Shown: positions 22,016 through 32,829, counted from the stretch's first letter. The stretch: DNA of 64,000 bases from Sweltsa coloradensis (GCA_024449915.1 JAMZAV010001468.1:96088-160087), one strand, 5' to 3'. Translations and numbers: made by a program. The notes: generated from the sequence alone by a model not told the origin.

Positions 22016-22745
22016 AAGTGTGGCCAAGGGTGGGAGAGGGAGAGGGGGGAGCAAAATGTCAAGATTGGATGAGAACCAATCAAATTACCTAAAAGGCTTG
22101 ACAAAATACCTAAAATAGTTATTTTTATTTTTTTAGAATTTCGTCCAAAAATGGGGGGGGAAGGGAAGGAAAGGTGGGCTTAGTAGACAGTGGAGGGGGG
22201 AAGAATTACTTTGGAAGGTGTTTTTAGGTGGCTAAATATTTTTATCAGATAAAATCCAAACAAATGATCTAAAGGTAATATTTTTTTGTTTTGGGGGGGG
22301 GGAGTTGGTAAAAATGGGGGGGGGGGGTCGGCAGAGGGGGAGTAGTCTGAAAGCGGTTGGTGATGTCAAGGCTGGAAAGGATTACTAGATGGGGAAATAA
22401 TTTTTCATTTTCAATTGTTACTTTTTTGGAATGATAAAAATATGGGTTGGAGTCCCAAAGTGCGATACTTGTGGAGGGGGGGGGGGGGGGGGAGTTTGTG
22501 AGACTTATGTCAATATCACATGAAATCTGCCAAAAATTTCCATTAGGGAAATAAAATACTTAACTTGGGCCTAGTTTTAAGATTTCAAAAAAATTAACAA
22601 AACACTATGGGGGGATGGGGGGGGGAGAGAAAGAAGGAGGGAAAAAAATTCGGGGGGGTTCTAAAATGTCAATGTGGGATAAGATCCAAAAAAATCCGAA
22701 AAAAGGAAGAAAAATTTAGAATTTATTTTTTCCCCCATAATTTCG
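22016..22745. repeat. G-rich low-complexity stretch with poly-G runs
   Basis: Runs of 8 to 19 G occur near 22,295, 22,317, 22,478 and 22,612. The strand is purine-rich throughout, with a loosely repeated GTGCTAAAATG/GATAAAATCCAAA theme spaced about 150-200 bp. No gene is seen. Runs of this length are also where sequence accuracy is poorest. Confidence 0.75.
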
Positions 22746-22796
22746 ATTTTAAATAGTATTTCATGGCAAAATAAGTGTGTATTAATGGTATGCTAA

Positions 22797-23332
22797 GGGA
22801 TTAAGGAGCTTCAGGGCAGCGTAAACGAAAAGGAAATTCTTCTTCAAGTTGACTTCTCCGAAAGTGATTCTTTATTGAATCAAAATGAGGTCCAGGCAGC
22901 TCATTGGAGTCATGGTCAGGCTACTGTCTTCACGCCATATGCTTGGATAAGTAATGGTATAGATAAAGGTATTTTTTTGGTGTCCGACAATTTGGACCAC
23001 ACTAAATGAGTATATTCTAGTATATGGACACTATATTGACTCTATTAAAACGCGAACACTGCAATATTAGGACTGTGAACGTATTTTCGGATGGAGCAGC
23101 GTCACAATTGAAACAGCTATACCTGTTTGCAAACTTGCAACTCTTTGAAGAGGAACACAACATTAAGATAAAGTGGCATTTTTTCGCTACTTCACACGGG
23201 AAGGGCGTAGTAGATGGATCAGTGGAACGGTTAAGAGATCTGTTTGGCTTTATGTAAAGACTGGAGCTGCGAATGTAAGTACACCAGACATATTTGCGAA
23301 AGTTGCTGCCGACAGAAATCCAAAAGTACATA
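22797..23332 (+). pseudogene. Broken DDE-like transposase gene, second block (before the pogo insertion)
   Basis: In shifting frames the plus strand reads 'LLQVDFSESDSLLNQNEVQA', 'AHWSHGQATVF', 'LVSDNLDHTK', 'VNVFSDGAASQLKQLYLF' and 'WHFFATSHGKGVVDG', then 'TVKRSVWLYVKTGAAN' and 'AADRNPKVH'. The acidic positions in DFSE, FSDGAASQ and SHGKG..DG have the spacing of an RNase H-like DDE core (inference). The frame at the right edge runs into the pogo TIR at 23,333 and resumes at 26,648 with one TA removed. Three or more indels break it before that. Confidence 0.6.
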
Positions 23333-26300
23333 GGGTAAGGTTTCCTTAATTGAACCAGAGCGCCTTAATTGGACCATAGCTGTAACTCAGCCCGGTGAAG
23401 CAAGTGGAGCTATCGGACGGCAACATTTGGTACTTTTCGAGTGAAGTAGCCAGCAGGTGAACCATGGAGTGCGAGACTCGCTCCAAGGCTATGTACAAGC
23501 GTGGTGAGTCATTCTGGCTGTGCTGATGCAATAACTTCCTGCCGTTGCTAAGGTCACTGCATGAAAAATGTAAGTTTCTTGATATTTATCTTAGCATGAC
23601 TCACTTATCACTATTGACTGCCGATATTATCACTGTCACATATCTGCATACAAATACTTAACTCGTGGCAATACCTCACTTACCATATTATTGCCGAGGA
23701 TCTCAAATTGAACCATTCCTGGTTGCTCTAATTGCACCACTGGTCCAATTAGAGCAACCAAGGTTTAAATGATATTTAAGCCGGTGTAGCTATGAAACGG
23801 TTTTGAATTTGGATTTATTACTGTATTCTTAATGGTGTATTGCCTGATTTACTAGGGTAGGCAGGAGTAATGAAATCAGTACTAAGACACGTAGGCCTAC
23901 AGTAGTGAAGGTATTTTTTATACATGAATGTTTCGAATTCCACTTTTATATGTTAGGGGCCGAGATTAACAAGTTGCACATTTTCTACATGCTTATCTGA
24001 ACTAGAGCATCTATCAGCAAGGTTGCCCGGCATAGTTACGGGGTGGTGGGGGGAAGGGTTGTTGTAGGCCTACGAGAAATAAAATTCAAATTTAGGCTTA
24101 CATTGTTAAAAAACTGAGTTCAGGGAAATATATTTTAACCACAATGCCTTATTTTAGAATGGCAAAGCGAGGAAACTATGGCAAATGGACTCAAGATGAA
24201 ATTCAATAGCACTGGCAGCCTTCCGAAACGGAGATTGTGGGCTAAATGAATGCTCACGTCTTTATGGCATTCCAAAAGCCACCTTAAAACGGCATATTGA
24301 AGGTAAGAATCAAAGAGCCAATGAAGACACTAAAGTAATGGGCCATACTACTGTGTTTTCTGCCGAGTTAGAGGCAGAACTTGTCAATCACATTCTTAAG
24401 TTAGAGCAATGTCTTTTTGGCTTAACAATAAAAATTTGCGTAGCCTCGCATTTGAGCTGGCAGAGCGAAATGACATTCCCCACACTTTCAATCGGAATAC
24501 AAGGTTAGCTAGGAAGAAATGGTATTATGCATTTATGGCACGCCACCCTAACCTTTCACTTAGGCAGCCAGAATCCACATCTATGGCTAGGGCTAAGGGT
24601 TTCAATAAAGAACGAGTGATGGAATTCTTTGATCTTTTGGAGAAGATTTGTGACAAGCACAAGCTTGATGCCACAAGAATTTTTAACGTTGACGAATCTG
24701 GGTTTTCTTCTGTACAAAAAAAAACATCTAAAGTATTAGGGATGAAAGGAAAAAAAACAGATCGGAGCTATCGCTAGTGGGGAAAGAGGAGTGAATACCA
24801 CTATTGTTTGCTGTGTGAGTGCAGCTGGACAATTTGTACCACCTATGATCATTTTCAAGAGGAAACGGTATGTTAAAGAACTAAAAACAGGAGCCCCACC
24901 TGGTAGTGTGGTAACAATATCCGATACTGGGTATATTAATACTGATCTGTTTGTGGATTGGCTGAAACATTTTATTGATGCTGTAAAGCCAAGTAAAAGA
25001 GAAGCCAGTCCTGCTGTTATTGGATGGCCAACAACTCACAGTCGGAATCTTGAGGCCCTTGATTTATCAAGAGATCATGGGGTAATTCTATTGCAACTTC
25101 CAGCCCACACAACGCATAGGATGCAGCCTTTGGATGTAGCCTTCTTCAAACCTCTCGGTACATTTTAATTCAAGCAATTGAGAAGTGGCTGCATACAAAT
25201 GCAGGTTCTACTGTTGGCCAGTTCCAGATATCCGAGTTACTGGGAGAAGCTTACAGCAGAGCAGCTACGATAGGAACTGCCATCAGCTGCTTTCGTGGTA
25301 GTGGGATTTGGCCTGTTGACCGGCATGTGTTTAATGACTCTCATTTTGCGGCTCCCCATGTCCTCGCGCCAGAAGATGTTAATGAGTCTGACGTCGACGA
25401 GCCAGACCAACAAGACGAAGATTTGGACGAAGATGAACTGTCTTCAACTGTTCTTGCCAAGAGAAGACAGAAGATCAGGCGACCTCATCTTGAGCCTAAA
25501 GACTTAGGCCTACCTTCCACTTCAGGAGTTCACAGCAAAAGTCATCAAAATCGCCCAAGGTTAGTGGAACCAGACCAACAAGACGAGGATTTGGACGAAG
25601 ATGAATTGCCTTTAACTGTTCTTGCCAAGAGAAGACAGAAGATAAAGCGACCACATATTGAGCATAAAGAATTGCCATCTTCATCAAGAGTAGGCCTACA
25701 CAATGAAAGTCCTCAAAATCGTGGAACTGGGAGGTAAGTAGCGCTGAAAAAGTGTTTTCTTGTCTCGTGTACTGTGAGAGTAGGACCTAATAGGCAATAA
25801 TCAATTGTTCAGATCAAATTTTACTTGGGCCTATGTATTTTTTTGTTTAGCCCAAGCCTCAGAGTTCCAATTGAGAAAATTTCACCCCTACCTCAGGCAG
25901 CTAGCAATCCAAAGCACACAAGAAAAGGATTGCAACGAGCTACAGAATTAACAAGTAGTCCATACAAAAACGCATTGAAAGAATCCAAGGAAAAAATGGC
26001 AGATAGATTACAAGCACAGACTGAAAAAAGATTAAAGAGGTCATTGAAATTTCATGAAACCACTGCTTTACAGAGATGTGTAAAATCAAAGAATGTAGGC
26101 CTATCACTGCCTCCTCCTGCGTGCGACACAAGAGATGATAGTTGGTATTGCATATTATGCAAGAAGAAAACTATGAAAGAGATGATCCAGTGCCTGAAGT
26201 GTAGACGATGGGTGCATGAAATATGTGCAGGTGTGAAACCAACACAGAAATCTTTCTACTGTGCAGAGTGCAAAAACTCCAGCTGCGTCAAGAAAAATAC

Positions 26301-26647
26301 GAAGAGTTCACGTTAATAACATAAACATTTCAAACATAAACATTTTAAATCGAAGTCTAATCATGATCATACCTTAACTTTTGATATTTTTATAGTTTTT
26401 GACTAGGTCCAATTAAGGGCACCACTGGTCCAATTTAGGAGACTAGTTTCTCAAATTGGACCGATTTCAATATATAAGATATATGTTAATTTATATATCA
26501 GTTTTCATTATTTTAAAATGATACCTTAATATAAGTTAAGCTAAAATATGAAACTATAACCTGAAATTGTCATGAACAATAAAATTTGAAAATTTCACCC
26601 CAAAAAAAATAAAACTTGAAAGTGGTCCATTCAAAGCAACCTTACCC
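23333..26647 (+). mobile_element. pogo/Tigger-type DNA transposon, near-complete, TA target duplication
   Basis: The ends GGGTAAGGTT and AACCTTACCC are inverted and flanked by TA (23,331-23,332 and 26,648-26,649), as in the Tc1/mariner-pogo superfamily. Subterminal copies of GGTCCAATTA-type words occur at both ends (near 23,365, 23,741, 26,407, 26,427 and 26,456). A 13-bp hairpin GGTTGCTCTAATT/AATTAGAGCAACC lies at 23,720-23,759. The internal gene (24,144-26,316) encodes a CENP-B/jerky-like transposase. It is inserted in the broken DDE-like gene. Confidence 0.9.
24144..26316 (+). pseudogene. pogo/Tigger transposase with C-terminal PHD-like finger
   Basis: The start ATG at 24,144 gives 'MAKRGNYGKWTQDEI', a psq-type helix-turn-helix, with 'RLYGIPKATLKRHIEG' after a frameshift. 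From 24,409 follows a CENP-B-like second helix-turn-helix ('FNRNTRLARKKWYYAFMARH'). The DDE domain shows 'IFNVDESGF', an LLLLDG block near 25,020 in a neighbouring frame, and 'RMQPLDVAFFKPL'. A charged tail with two copies of DQQDEDLDEDEL comes next. A GAG|GTAAGT donor (25,734) and a TTGTTTAG acceptor (25,850) define a 117-bp intron that joins in phase. Exon 2 ends in a C-x2-C...C-x2-C...H-x2-C...C-x2-C finger of PHD type. Breaks lie at about 24,205, 24,760 (A-run), 25,020 and 25,165; several are single-base. Confidence 0.8.
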
Positions 26648-26700
26648 TATCAAGTTCATCTCCAATGAGGATATAGAAAAGAACAGGACTACACTAGAAT
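26648..26700 (+). pseudogene. Broken DDE-like gene, short block between pogo and S2
   Basis: After removing the pogo element and one TA, the frame 'AADRNPKVH' continues as 'IKFISNEDIEKNRTTLELI' and is then cut by an S2 repeat at about 26,701. The exact restoration shows that this was the coding target of the pogo insertion. Confidence 0.7.
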
Positions 26701-27044
26701 TGATTGATTGGATATTGCTTTACGTCTCATATTTATGCAACTTGGCTAATCGAGACGAAGGGAGGAACGTAAGGGATGACGCGGGGGGACAAGAGGTGGA
26801 CAGGCCTGTGCTGGTCAGAACCAGCCACAAGCATATGGGGAGGGCAGGGGTTCCCCCACGTCGTGGTCGTCTCCGTCTGTGTCTTCATCCGTCCGTGTTG
26901 TCTTTGTCGTCGCCGTCGGGAGGTTGTCAAAGGGAAGGGGTTCCCCGACGACAACCCAGAGCTCGCCATTAGTTTCAGGGAGTGAAACTCCCCTATTCAC
27001 GGGCCAAACCGCGAGAAGGTGTCGAGTTGGAATTTGAAGGCCCA
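26701..27044 (-). repeat. S2 repeat (LINE-tailed), full-length copy b
   Basis: It is a minus-strand element of about 345 bp. The 3' end is CGATTAGCCAAGTTGC..GAGACGTAAAGCAATATCCAATCAATC, shared with the LINE at 19,815-20,465. The 5' end starts TGGGCCTTCAAATTCC (27,044). No pol III boxes are visible. It is either a truncated LINE 3' UTR or a SINE using a LINE tail. Short open frames across it are not genes. Confidence 0.8.
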
Positions 27045-27473
27045 ACTACTACAAAGAGCACTGGAATTATACACTTCCTACGCCAAACGGCCTCGCTCTT
27101 CATTGTGTGTACCCACAAGGAAAAGGTCACTTATTCGACTCAGATGTTTCATCCTCGACCAATTTTACTAAAGTGAAAGTAAAAGATAACAGTGAAGACG
27201 AAAGTGATACGCTCGACGATTTTGATGATATTGGGGTGGGGATATTAACGTCAATGACTGGGTCGTCGTAACTGACGATGGTATGAGATTTCCTGATATC
27301 GTTACAAAATTGGGTCACCTGGAAGTTAAAGCTATGCACAAAGCGGGATCTTACTACAAATGGCCAGAGCGAGATGACGTGTGTTTTTATCTCCGCCAAG
27401 ACATTCTGATGAAAGTTGAGCCTCCTTCTGTGAAAGGATCTCGTGGCCAATATTCTTTTTCAGAAAATTTCTG
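27045..27473 (+). pseudogene. Broken DDE-like gene, C-terminal block
   Basis: Beyond the S2 copy the plus strand codes for an acidic stretch ('DNSEDESDTLDDFDDI'). After a shift it reads 'NDWVVVTDDGMRFPDIVTKL', 'AGSYYKWPERDDVCFY', 'DILMKVEPPSVKGSRGQYSF' and a stop at 27,471-27,473. The YYKWPxRxDxCFY..DIL...PP pattern is the usual C-terminal end of the family seen at 22,797-23,332. The blocks at 20.5, 22.8, 26.65 and 27.05 kb are therefore probably one gene broken by two later insertions and by decay. Confidence 0.6.
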
Positions 27474-27780
27474 ACTTGTAAGACCTAATGCTGTAACTTC
27501 ACCAAATCATAATTTTACATTCCAATTTCCTGTAGTTCATATATTTCGAATGCCATTTATCAACTTGTGTTAATTTATCTGATATCGTTTGACGTTTTAC
27601 GTCCGACACTAGAAATTTTACGTCCTGCATAACGAATTCACCTGACTTCTGCAAAAACCTGTTTAAATTGATACACATTTAAAATAATAAATAAAATAGC
27701 CACTAGCATGTAACTACTTTGTAATCACAGAATATTAGCAAGAAACATGCTGCCAGCAAACACAAGCGTGCGGGCTGGGG
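27474..27780. other. Spacer
   Basis: AT-rich sequence following the stop codon at 27,473. No open frame, repeat or motif is recognised. Confidence 0.4.
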
Positions 27781-28221
27781 ATGTGTCAGGATGTGATGGG
27801 GAGAGTGGAAGAAAAGATAATTGAGTTGCCAGTGATAAGAGCATCCAGTAAAAATACAAGGGGTACTGGAATGAAAAGAGTGGCTGAAAGAAAGTGGAGT
27901 GGATGGTTTAATGACAAGGTGTGTCGGATAAGTGACGAAAAGGTAGGTCTAGTAGACCCTGAGGGAGGAGTGACAGTTGAGTGGATTAAAATAGAGCGAT
28001 GGAAAGTGGAGATCGAAAAAGAACGATTTGAAATCAGTAGTGATAGGAGAGTGGATGTATTTGATAAGGAACATAGGAGAGACCTAGTGGGGGGTTGGAA
28101 GAAACGATTAGAGGCATATGTGTTGGCTAGATTAAAAATGAAATGTCTAGTACAGGAGGACAAGGGGAAGAAAACTAAAGTAAAAATGAAAGAAGTGGTG
28201 TTGCCACAAATGATGATGTAA
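27781..28221 (+). pseudogene. Unrecognised 146-codon purine-rich ORF, possibly a LINE ORF1 N-terminus
   Basis: The frame reads from MCQDVMGRVEEK to a TAA at 28,219. It is highly charged (K, R, E), has a WSGWF motif and no cysteines arranged as a finger. Its base composition (G/A-rich coding strand) matches the ORF1 at 29,438-31,230. It may be the 5' part of that same element, separated by a 1.2-kb mosaic insertion; this is inference from composition only. No function is assigned. Confidence 0.35.
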
Positions 28222-28246
28222 TGATGATTTGACAGTGAGCAATAAA

Positions 28247-28500
28247 GTCAGAAAGGGCTGTCAAAATTGCTAAAGGTTTGCTAATCAAAGCTTCAAAATC
28301 TGACAGAGATCCTATAGTAGCAGTCCTAGACTACAATACCACTCCCAAGCAGGGATTACCATCGCCTGCGGAGATGCTGATGGGTCGTCGCTTGCGAACG
28401 CTGCTTCCAAGCTATGCATGTCTGCAGAAACCAGTTTTTGACAACCGCAACACTTCCAACCACTTCCAACTTCTTCCCAACTTCTTTCCAAGGGGAGGAA
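28247..28500 (+). pseudogene. Ty3/gypsy-type integrase fragment
   Basis: The frame reads 'SERAVKIAKGLLIKASKSDR', 'DPIVAVLDYNTTP' and 'LPSPAEMLMGRRLRTLLPS'. This is the integrase segment downstream of the catalytic core in gypsy-like retrotransposons (the ALLEYRNTP...SPAQLLMGRRLRTxLP pattern). Only about 80 codons remain, ending where an S2 fragment begins. Confidence 0.8.
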
Positions 28501-28715
28501 CGTAAGGGGTGACGCGGGGGGACAAGGGGTGGACAGGCCTGTGCTAGTCAGAACCAGCCACAAGCGTATGGGGAGAGCAGGGATTCCCCCACGTCGTGGT
28601 CGTCTGTGTCATAATCCGTCCGTGTTGTCATTGTCGTCGCCGTCGGAAAGGTAGTCAAAGGGAAGGGGAAAGTTCCCCGACGACGACCATTAGCACGCTA
28701 TTAGTTTTAGACAGT
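28491..28715 (-). repeat. S2 repeat fragment (copy c)
   Basis: It matches the middle of copy b (GGTGACGCGGGGGGACAAGG, TGTGCTGGTCAG-like and CCCACGTCGTGGTCGTC blocks). It lacks the LINE-like 3' tail. Confidence 0.8.
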
Positions 28716-28719
28716 TAGA

Positions 28720-29230
28720 CCGACGAGCGGAGACAAAACCCGTCCACCTGCAAGATGAACGAAAGACCGACTGCGAGACGAGGCTCGGTTGTGCGAGTGA
28801 AGGCGGAAGTCAAAAGGTGCGGGGCGGCGAGGTCATATTGATGCTATGCGTTAAGTGCATTGAAAATCTTCAAAATCGTGTTGATGACGATAACACAAGA
28901 ACTCTGAGAGGTGTAATTTATTGGTTGTGAGTGATACTTATATATGTGTACTGAGGTTTATCGTGACGATACCTGAGTGTCGCAGATACAGTCTTTTCCA
29001 TGGATTTACTGTTGTTTTGTTAACTGGTGCCTCACACCTAACCTCTCAAAATGTACAGTTGTAACCATTACACACAGGAAGCATCCAATTGATTATCAAT
29101 ATTACATAATGGAGCAGACAATAGAATGCCAGAAAGACCTGGGTGTAACTACTGATTCAAAACTATTGTTTAAACTTCATGTGGACAAAATTACTTCCAA
29201 AGCCATGTCGATGCTGGGTATTCTGTATGC
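28720..29230 (+). pseudogene. Non-LTR reverse transcriptase fragment
   Basis: From about 29,020 the frame reads 'NWCLTPNLSKCTVVTITHRK', then 'CQKDLGVTTDSKLLFKLHVD' and 'KITSKAMSMLGILYAS'. This is the LNxxKC...DLGVxxDxxLxFxxH segment after the catalytic palm of jockey/CR1-like LINEs. It is cut at 29,230 by an S2 fragment. The upstream 28,720-28,970 has no supported gene. Confidence 0.75.
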
Positions 29231-29362
29231 AAGCATATGGGAGGGCAGGGGTTCCCCCACGTCGTGGTCGTCTCCGTCTGTGTCATGATCCGTCCGTGTT
29301 GTCTTTGTTGTCGCCGTCGGGGAGGTAGTCAAAGGGAAGGGGTTCCCCGACGACGACCCAGA
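29231..29362 (-). repeat. S2 repeat fragment (copy d)
   Basis: It matches GCATATGG.GAGGGCAGGGG to CCCCGACGACGACCCAGAG of copy b and lacks both outer parts. Confidence 0.8.
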
Positions 29363-29437
29363 GCAGAGAGAGAGGGAGGGGGAACGGGGAATTATGGAGA
29401 AAGGAAAGGGGGAGGAGCTTAAGGGAGTTCAATACAG

Positions 29438-31230
29438 ATGGAGAGCCTGAACCTTTGGTTTAAGGGATTCAATACAGATGGAGAGCCTGAACCTTTGGTT
29501 GAGGCAGGAACACATGTTGAACCCAAACCAACAGGGGAGATTGTGAGTGGTGAAGGGCAAAAGGGACTTCAGGTAAACCAGGTGAGCCTGGAAAGTGAAA
29601 GGGGACAAAGTGAGCAGGGTAATTGGTTAATGGAGGTGGAAAATAACCTTATCAAGGAAATTGATAATAAGATAAGGATGTTGGAACTTGTAAGGAGTGA
29701 GGATAGAACTAGGAAAGAGGGAGAAAGGAAATTGAAGGAATCTGTATGCAGCAAAGTAGCTGTAGGCACCAAAGGAGGGTTACTGGACCCCATGGGGAAA
29801 TACATAACTAAAGGGGACTCAAGGGAGGGGCTAATGGGAGTAAAAGAAGCCACTAGGTTTGTTAATGAACGGAGCAGGTAAGCTGACTTTGCCTAAAGAA
29901 ACGAGGGAGGCTAAGACTAAAGATAATGTAGGGGAAATCGAAGAAGGGGGAGAGGCCCCCTACGTTGCAAGTGGGGATTTGCATCCCAGGAACAGGCTCC
30001 TGGATTACTATGGAGATCCATGACCAGCGTGGTTGAAGGGAACATGGAAGTTGAGGGGAATATGTGGAATATTGAACAAACTGATGGAAAACCTGAGAGA
30101 GACAATGGGAGGCATGAAGGGACTAAGGGAGATTGTATCAAGGGAGACCATATGGAGAGGAATAGACTGGCTCAAGTAAGAAGATCGAGGGGGCTTGCTG
30201 GGAGTAGAGGTAGAGCGAGGGCTGTAGCACAGGATGACAGGGGAGACAACCCGAGTAATAAACTATGGAGCCGAAGTGATGGGGGAAATGGGAGTCACGA
30301 GAGGAGATGATAGACAAGCTGAGGAGGTACAAGGAGAGAAGGGGAGAGGATGGGTTGATAAAAGAAGGGGAAGGGGAGCAGGGAGAGGATGGGGAGGAAG
30401 GGGAGGGGAAATAGATTGTCAGGGAGAAGGATGACAGTTGAGACATGGAAGGATAGGCCTACAAACTAATATAAGGGTGCTACGTACTCCAGGGATGGAG
30501 CAAGAGGGCGGGTCGAGGATGATCCCAGGAGCATCTGGGTACTGGGGGATTCAATGATACAGGGGGCTGCTGCTTTCCTTAAAACGATGGGGGGCTAAAG
30601 TAGAATCTCTCAGTGGCATTACAATGCGAGGCCTGACCAAGGTAGTACGGAGTTGTGAGATCTCGCGTTATACTAAAGTTGTCTGCCTTATGGTTGGCAC
30701 AAATGACATCAGGAGGGTCAAGGGGGTGAGGTACCGGATTGAGGCTAGAAATGAAGTAAGCAGCTTGATAAGGGCAGTGAGGGATGTTGGGAGTAGGGAC
30801 CTCGAACTGATCATAGTGGTAGGAATCCTACCAAGAAACGACATACAAACGTGGGTAATTGAAGAGATGAATCGAGCATGCGTGTAGAATGGAAGGGCCA
30901 AAACTATTTGGACATGGAGGATAAACTGGGATTGGGGGACCTGGGGGAGGATGGGCTACACCTTTCAAGAGAGGGGGGTCATAAGCTGGGAGTGATAATA
31001 CACCAGGCAATTGAGGGGCAGAGGGTGACTAGCGGGGAGGGAGTGGTGTATGTGACGTGAAGAGATAAGGGAAAGGGGGAATGGGGAATGGTAAAGGGAA
31101 TAGGGATTCTAGAGATATTAGGGAGAATAAAGGTGAAGGGCGTACAAAGGGAATGGGATGAGCTACAGGACAAATCCAAAGGACCTTTAGGACATTGTCT
31201 TAGTTTCAAGCAAGTATCTTCAATATTAAT
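29438..31230 (+). pseudogene. LINE ORF1 with SGNH-hydrolase (esterase) domain, frameshifted
   Basis: A purine-rich coding strand. 29,438-29,881 is an open charged region with predicted helix (LMEVENNLIKEIDNKI). After frameshifts comes a G/R-rich stretch, then a hydrolase-like region. It has block I 'GDSMIQG' (30,546), 'KVESLSGITMRGL', 'VCLMVGTND' (block III, about 30,690), 'ELIIVVGILPRN' and, in a third frame, 'GEDGLHLSREGGH' (about 30,950) with the D-x-x-H pair. The GDS serine, GTND and DGLH are the SGNH catalytic blocks. ORF1 proteins of CR1-type LINEs carry such esterases. At least three single-base shifts break it, one in a G run. Confidence 0.7.
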
Positions 31231-31289
31231 CTTTAAGAGTGTTTATGGAAAGAAGGTATGTGTAAAAAATTTCATCTGAGGGTAGTGTG

Positions 31290-31878
31290 GCTCTAACGGG
31301 ACTTCCTTTCAACCCTGCGCGAAATAGTTGTGACGTCAGTATACGGCTACCGTCCTCGCTGCTGCTACCTGCGACCGGACGTCGGACGGTCACCCCTTCA
31401 GTGTAGCGATTTATTTGGCAAAGGCAAGTTCCTCCGATTGTGGCCAGTGCAGAACGATGTAATTTTGTGATATAGGTTGAGACTTATTAGTGTGTTTATA
31501 TAATTTGCGATTGTGATTTTATTTGACATTTCGTGTGAGGTTTGAGTGCCAATGCGTTACTTTGAGTGAGAAGTCTGTGTTGTGCTATTCCAAGTATTGT
31601 AATTTATTGAACTCGCTGTATAGAAACTAGACTTCAAGTTGTGTTGAATAATTTATATCATAAGAACATCTTTAATTTAATGATTTCGGTTGTGACTTGT
31701 GAGTTTATTTCGTTTGCGATAGTGAATTTGTTTTACATTTCGTGCAAGTTGTGAGTGCCAATGCGTTATTTTGACTTTAAGTGCAGTCTGTAAATTGTAT
31801 TAATTTATTTCACTTATTATAAACAAACTTAAGACTCTAAAGTTCTGTCGAATAATTTATATATATGCTTCATTCAAT
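31290..31878 (+). repeat. 5' region of the THAP gene with an about 200-bp tandem duplication
   Basis: 31,525-31,670 and 31,727-31,860 share CATTTCGTG, GAGTGCCAATGCGTTA, TTGACTT-like text and GAATAATTTATAT. No open frame. It precedes the THAP reading frame and may be its promoter or 5' UTR (inference). Confidence 0.55.
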
Positions 31879-32829
31879 ATGGTAATCAAATGCTGTGTTT
31901 ATCAGTGCAACAATAGACAAGATAAATTAGATGCAGAAGGGGTAAAACTTTTCTTTCACAAATTTCCTGATAAAAATAGATCACCTCAGCTACACAAACA
32001 ATGGCTTCACAAGGTGAACCGTGAAAACTTTGTACCTGGTAAGTTTACATTTGTGTGTTCCGAGTCATTTTGCAGAAGATGACTATGAATTGTCATCAAA
32101 ACAAAAATCACCATGTTACCGGGCTACAAACAAAAACCTCTTACTTAGTAATAATGCAGTCCCTTCTAAAAAACATGAGAGGTGCGAACGATTCTCCTGC
32201 AATGTAGCGTAAAAAATCACAATACCAACAAAAAAAGGAAAGTGTGTTATTGTTGGAAGAAATTGCAGCGGCAAGTGTAAGTAGGCCTACCAGTAAACAC
32301 AAAAAAACAATGAAGGTAGCATGGGCAGATTAGTTGACACGTGCGTTACTGATTATGACATGTCCTGTGTCACAGAAGAATATGAATCGTACGCAAACGA
32401 AATAGACGTACAGTGTGAGCTCGGCTGTGAAACATTTCCGCAGTTGTTTACTTCCAACAATGAGAATGAATCGGAAAGTGAACCGGAAAGCGATGATTCT
32501 AACTTGGACGAATCATACCTATCATCTGACGGCGACAGTGATTTTCTGATTCAAGCGATAGTGAAGAATATCACAGTGATTATTCAGATGACAAAAATAA
32601 AGGAAAGGGGGAGTTTTCCCAAAAGTTTTCTTTATATTTTGGCAATGTCTGTCAATACTGTTTAACTTTTGTCAGAAAAAGCGGGTCCCCATTGTTGAAT
32701 GCAAGAATGAAATATTTGGCTCAATGTTGGTTGTAATAACCACTTGTCTTTATGGCCACATTTGTATTGGAAGTCACAACCTAAAGCTGGGCATGCAAAC
32801 CTGGGCTCTAACGCTAGGTGAAGAAAAAA
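31879..32829 (+). pseudogene. THAP-domain protein, transposase-like, frameshifted and interrupted
   Basis: ATG at 31,879 opens a THAP domain: 'MVIKCCVYQCNN' (first two cysteines), 'FFHKFPDKN', 'QWLHKVNRENFVPGKFTFVC' and a C-x2-H pair completed only after a one-base shift at about 32,069. 32,321-32,560 is an acidic linker. About 32,680-32,820 reads, in another frame, 'VECKNEIFGSMLVVITTC', 'LYGHICIGSHNLKLGMQTW' and 'ALTLGEE', a segment found in multi-copy THAP/transposase-like proteins. The gene is then cut by an S2 copy flanked by GTGAAGAAAAAA. The role is presumed DNA binding. It is broken in at least three places. Confidence 0.6.

Noticed and set aside
26733..27045. Several overlapping ORFs on both strands
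   Set aside because: They lie in an S2 repeat and recur at each S2 copy without conservation of frame.
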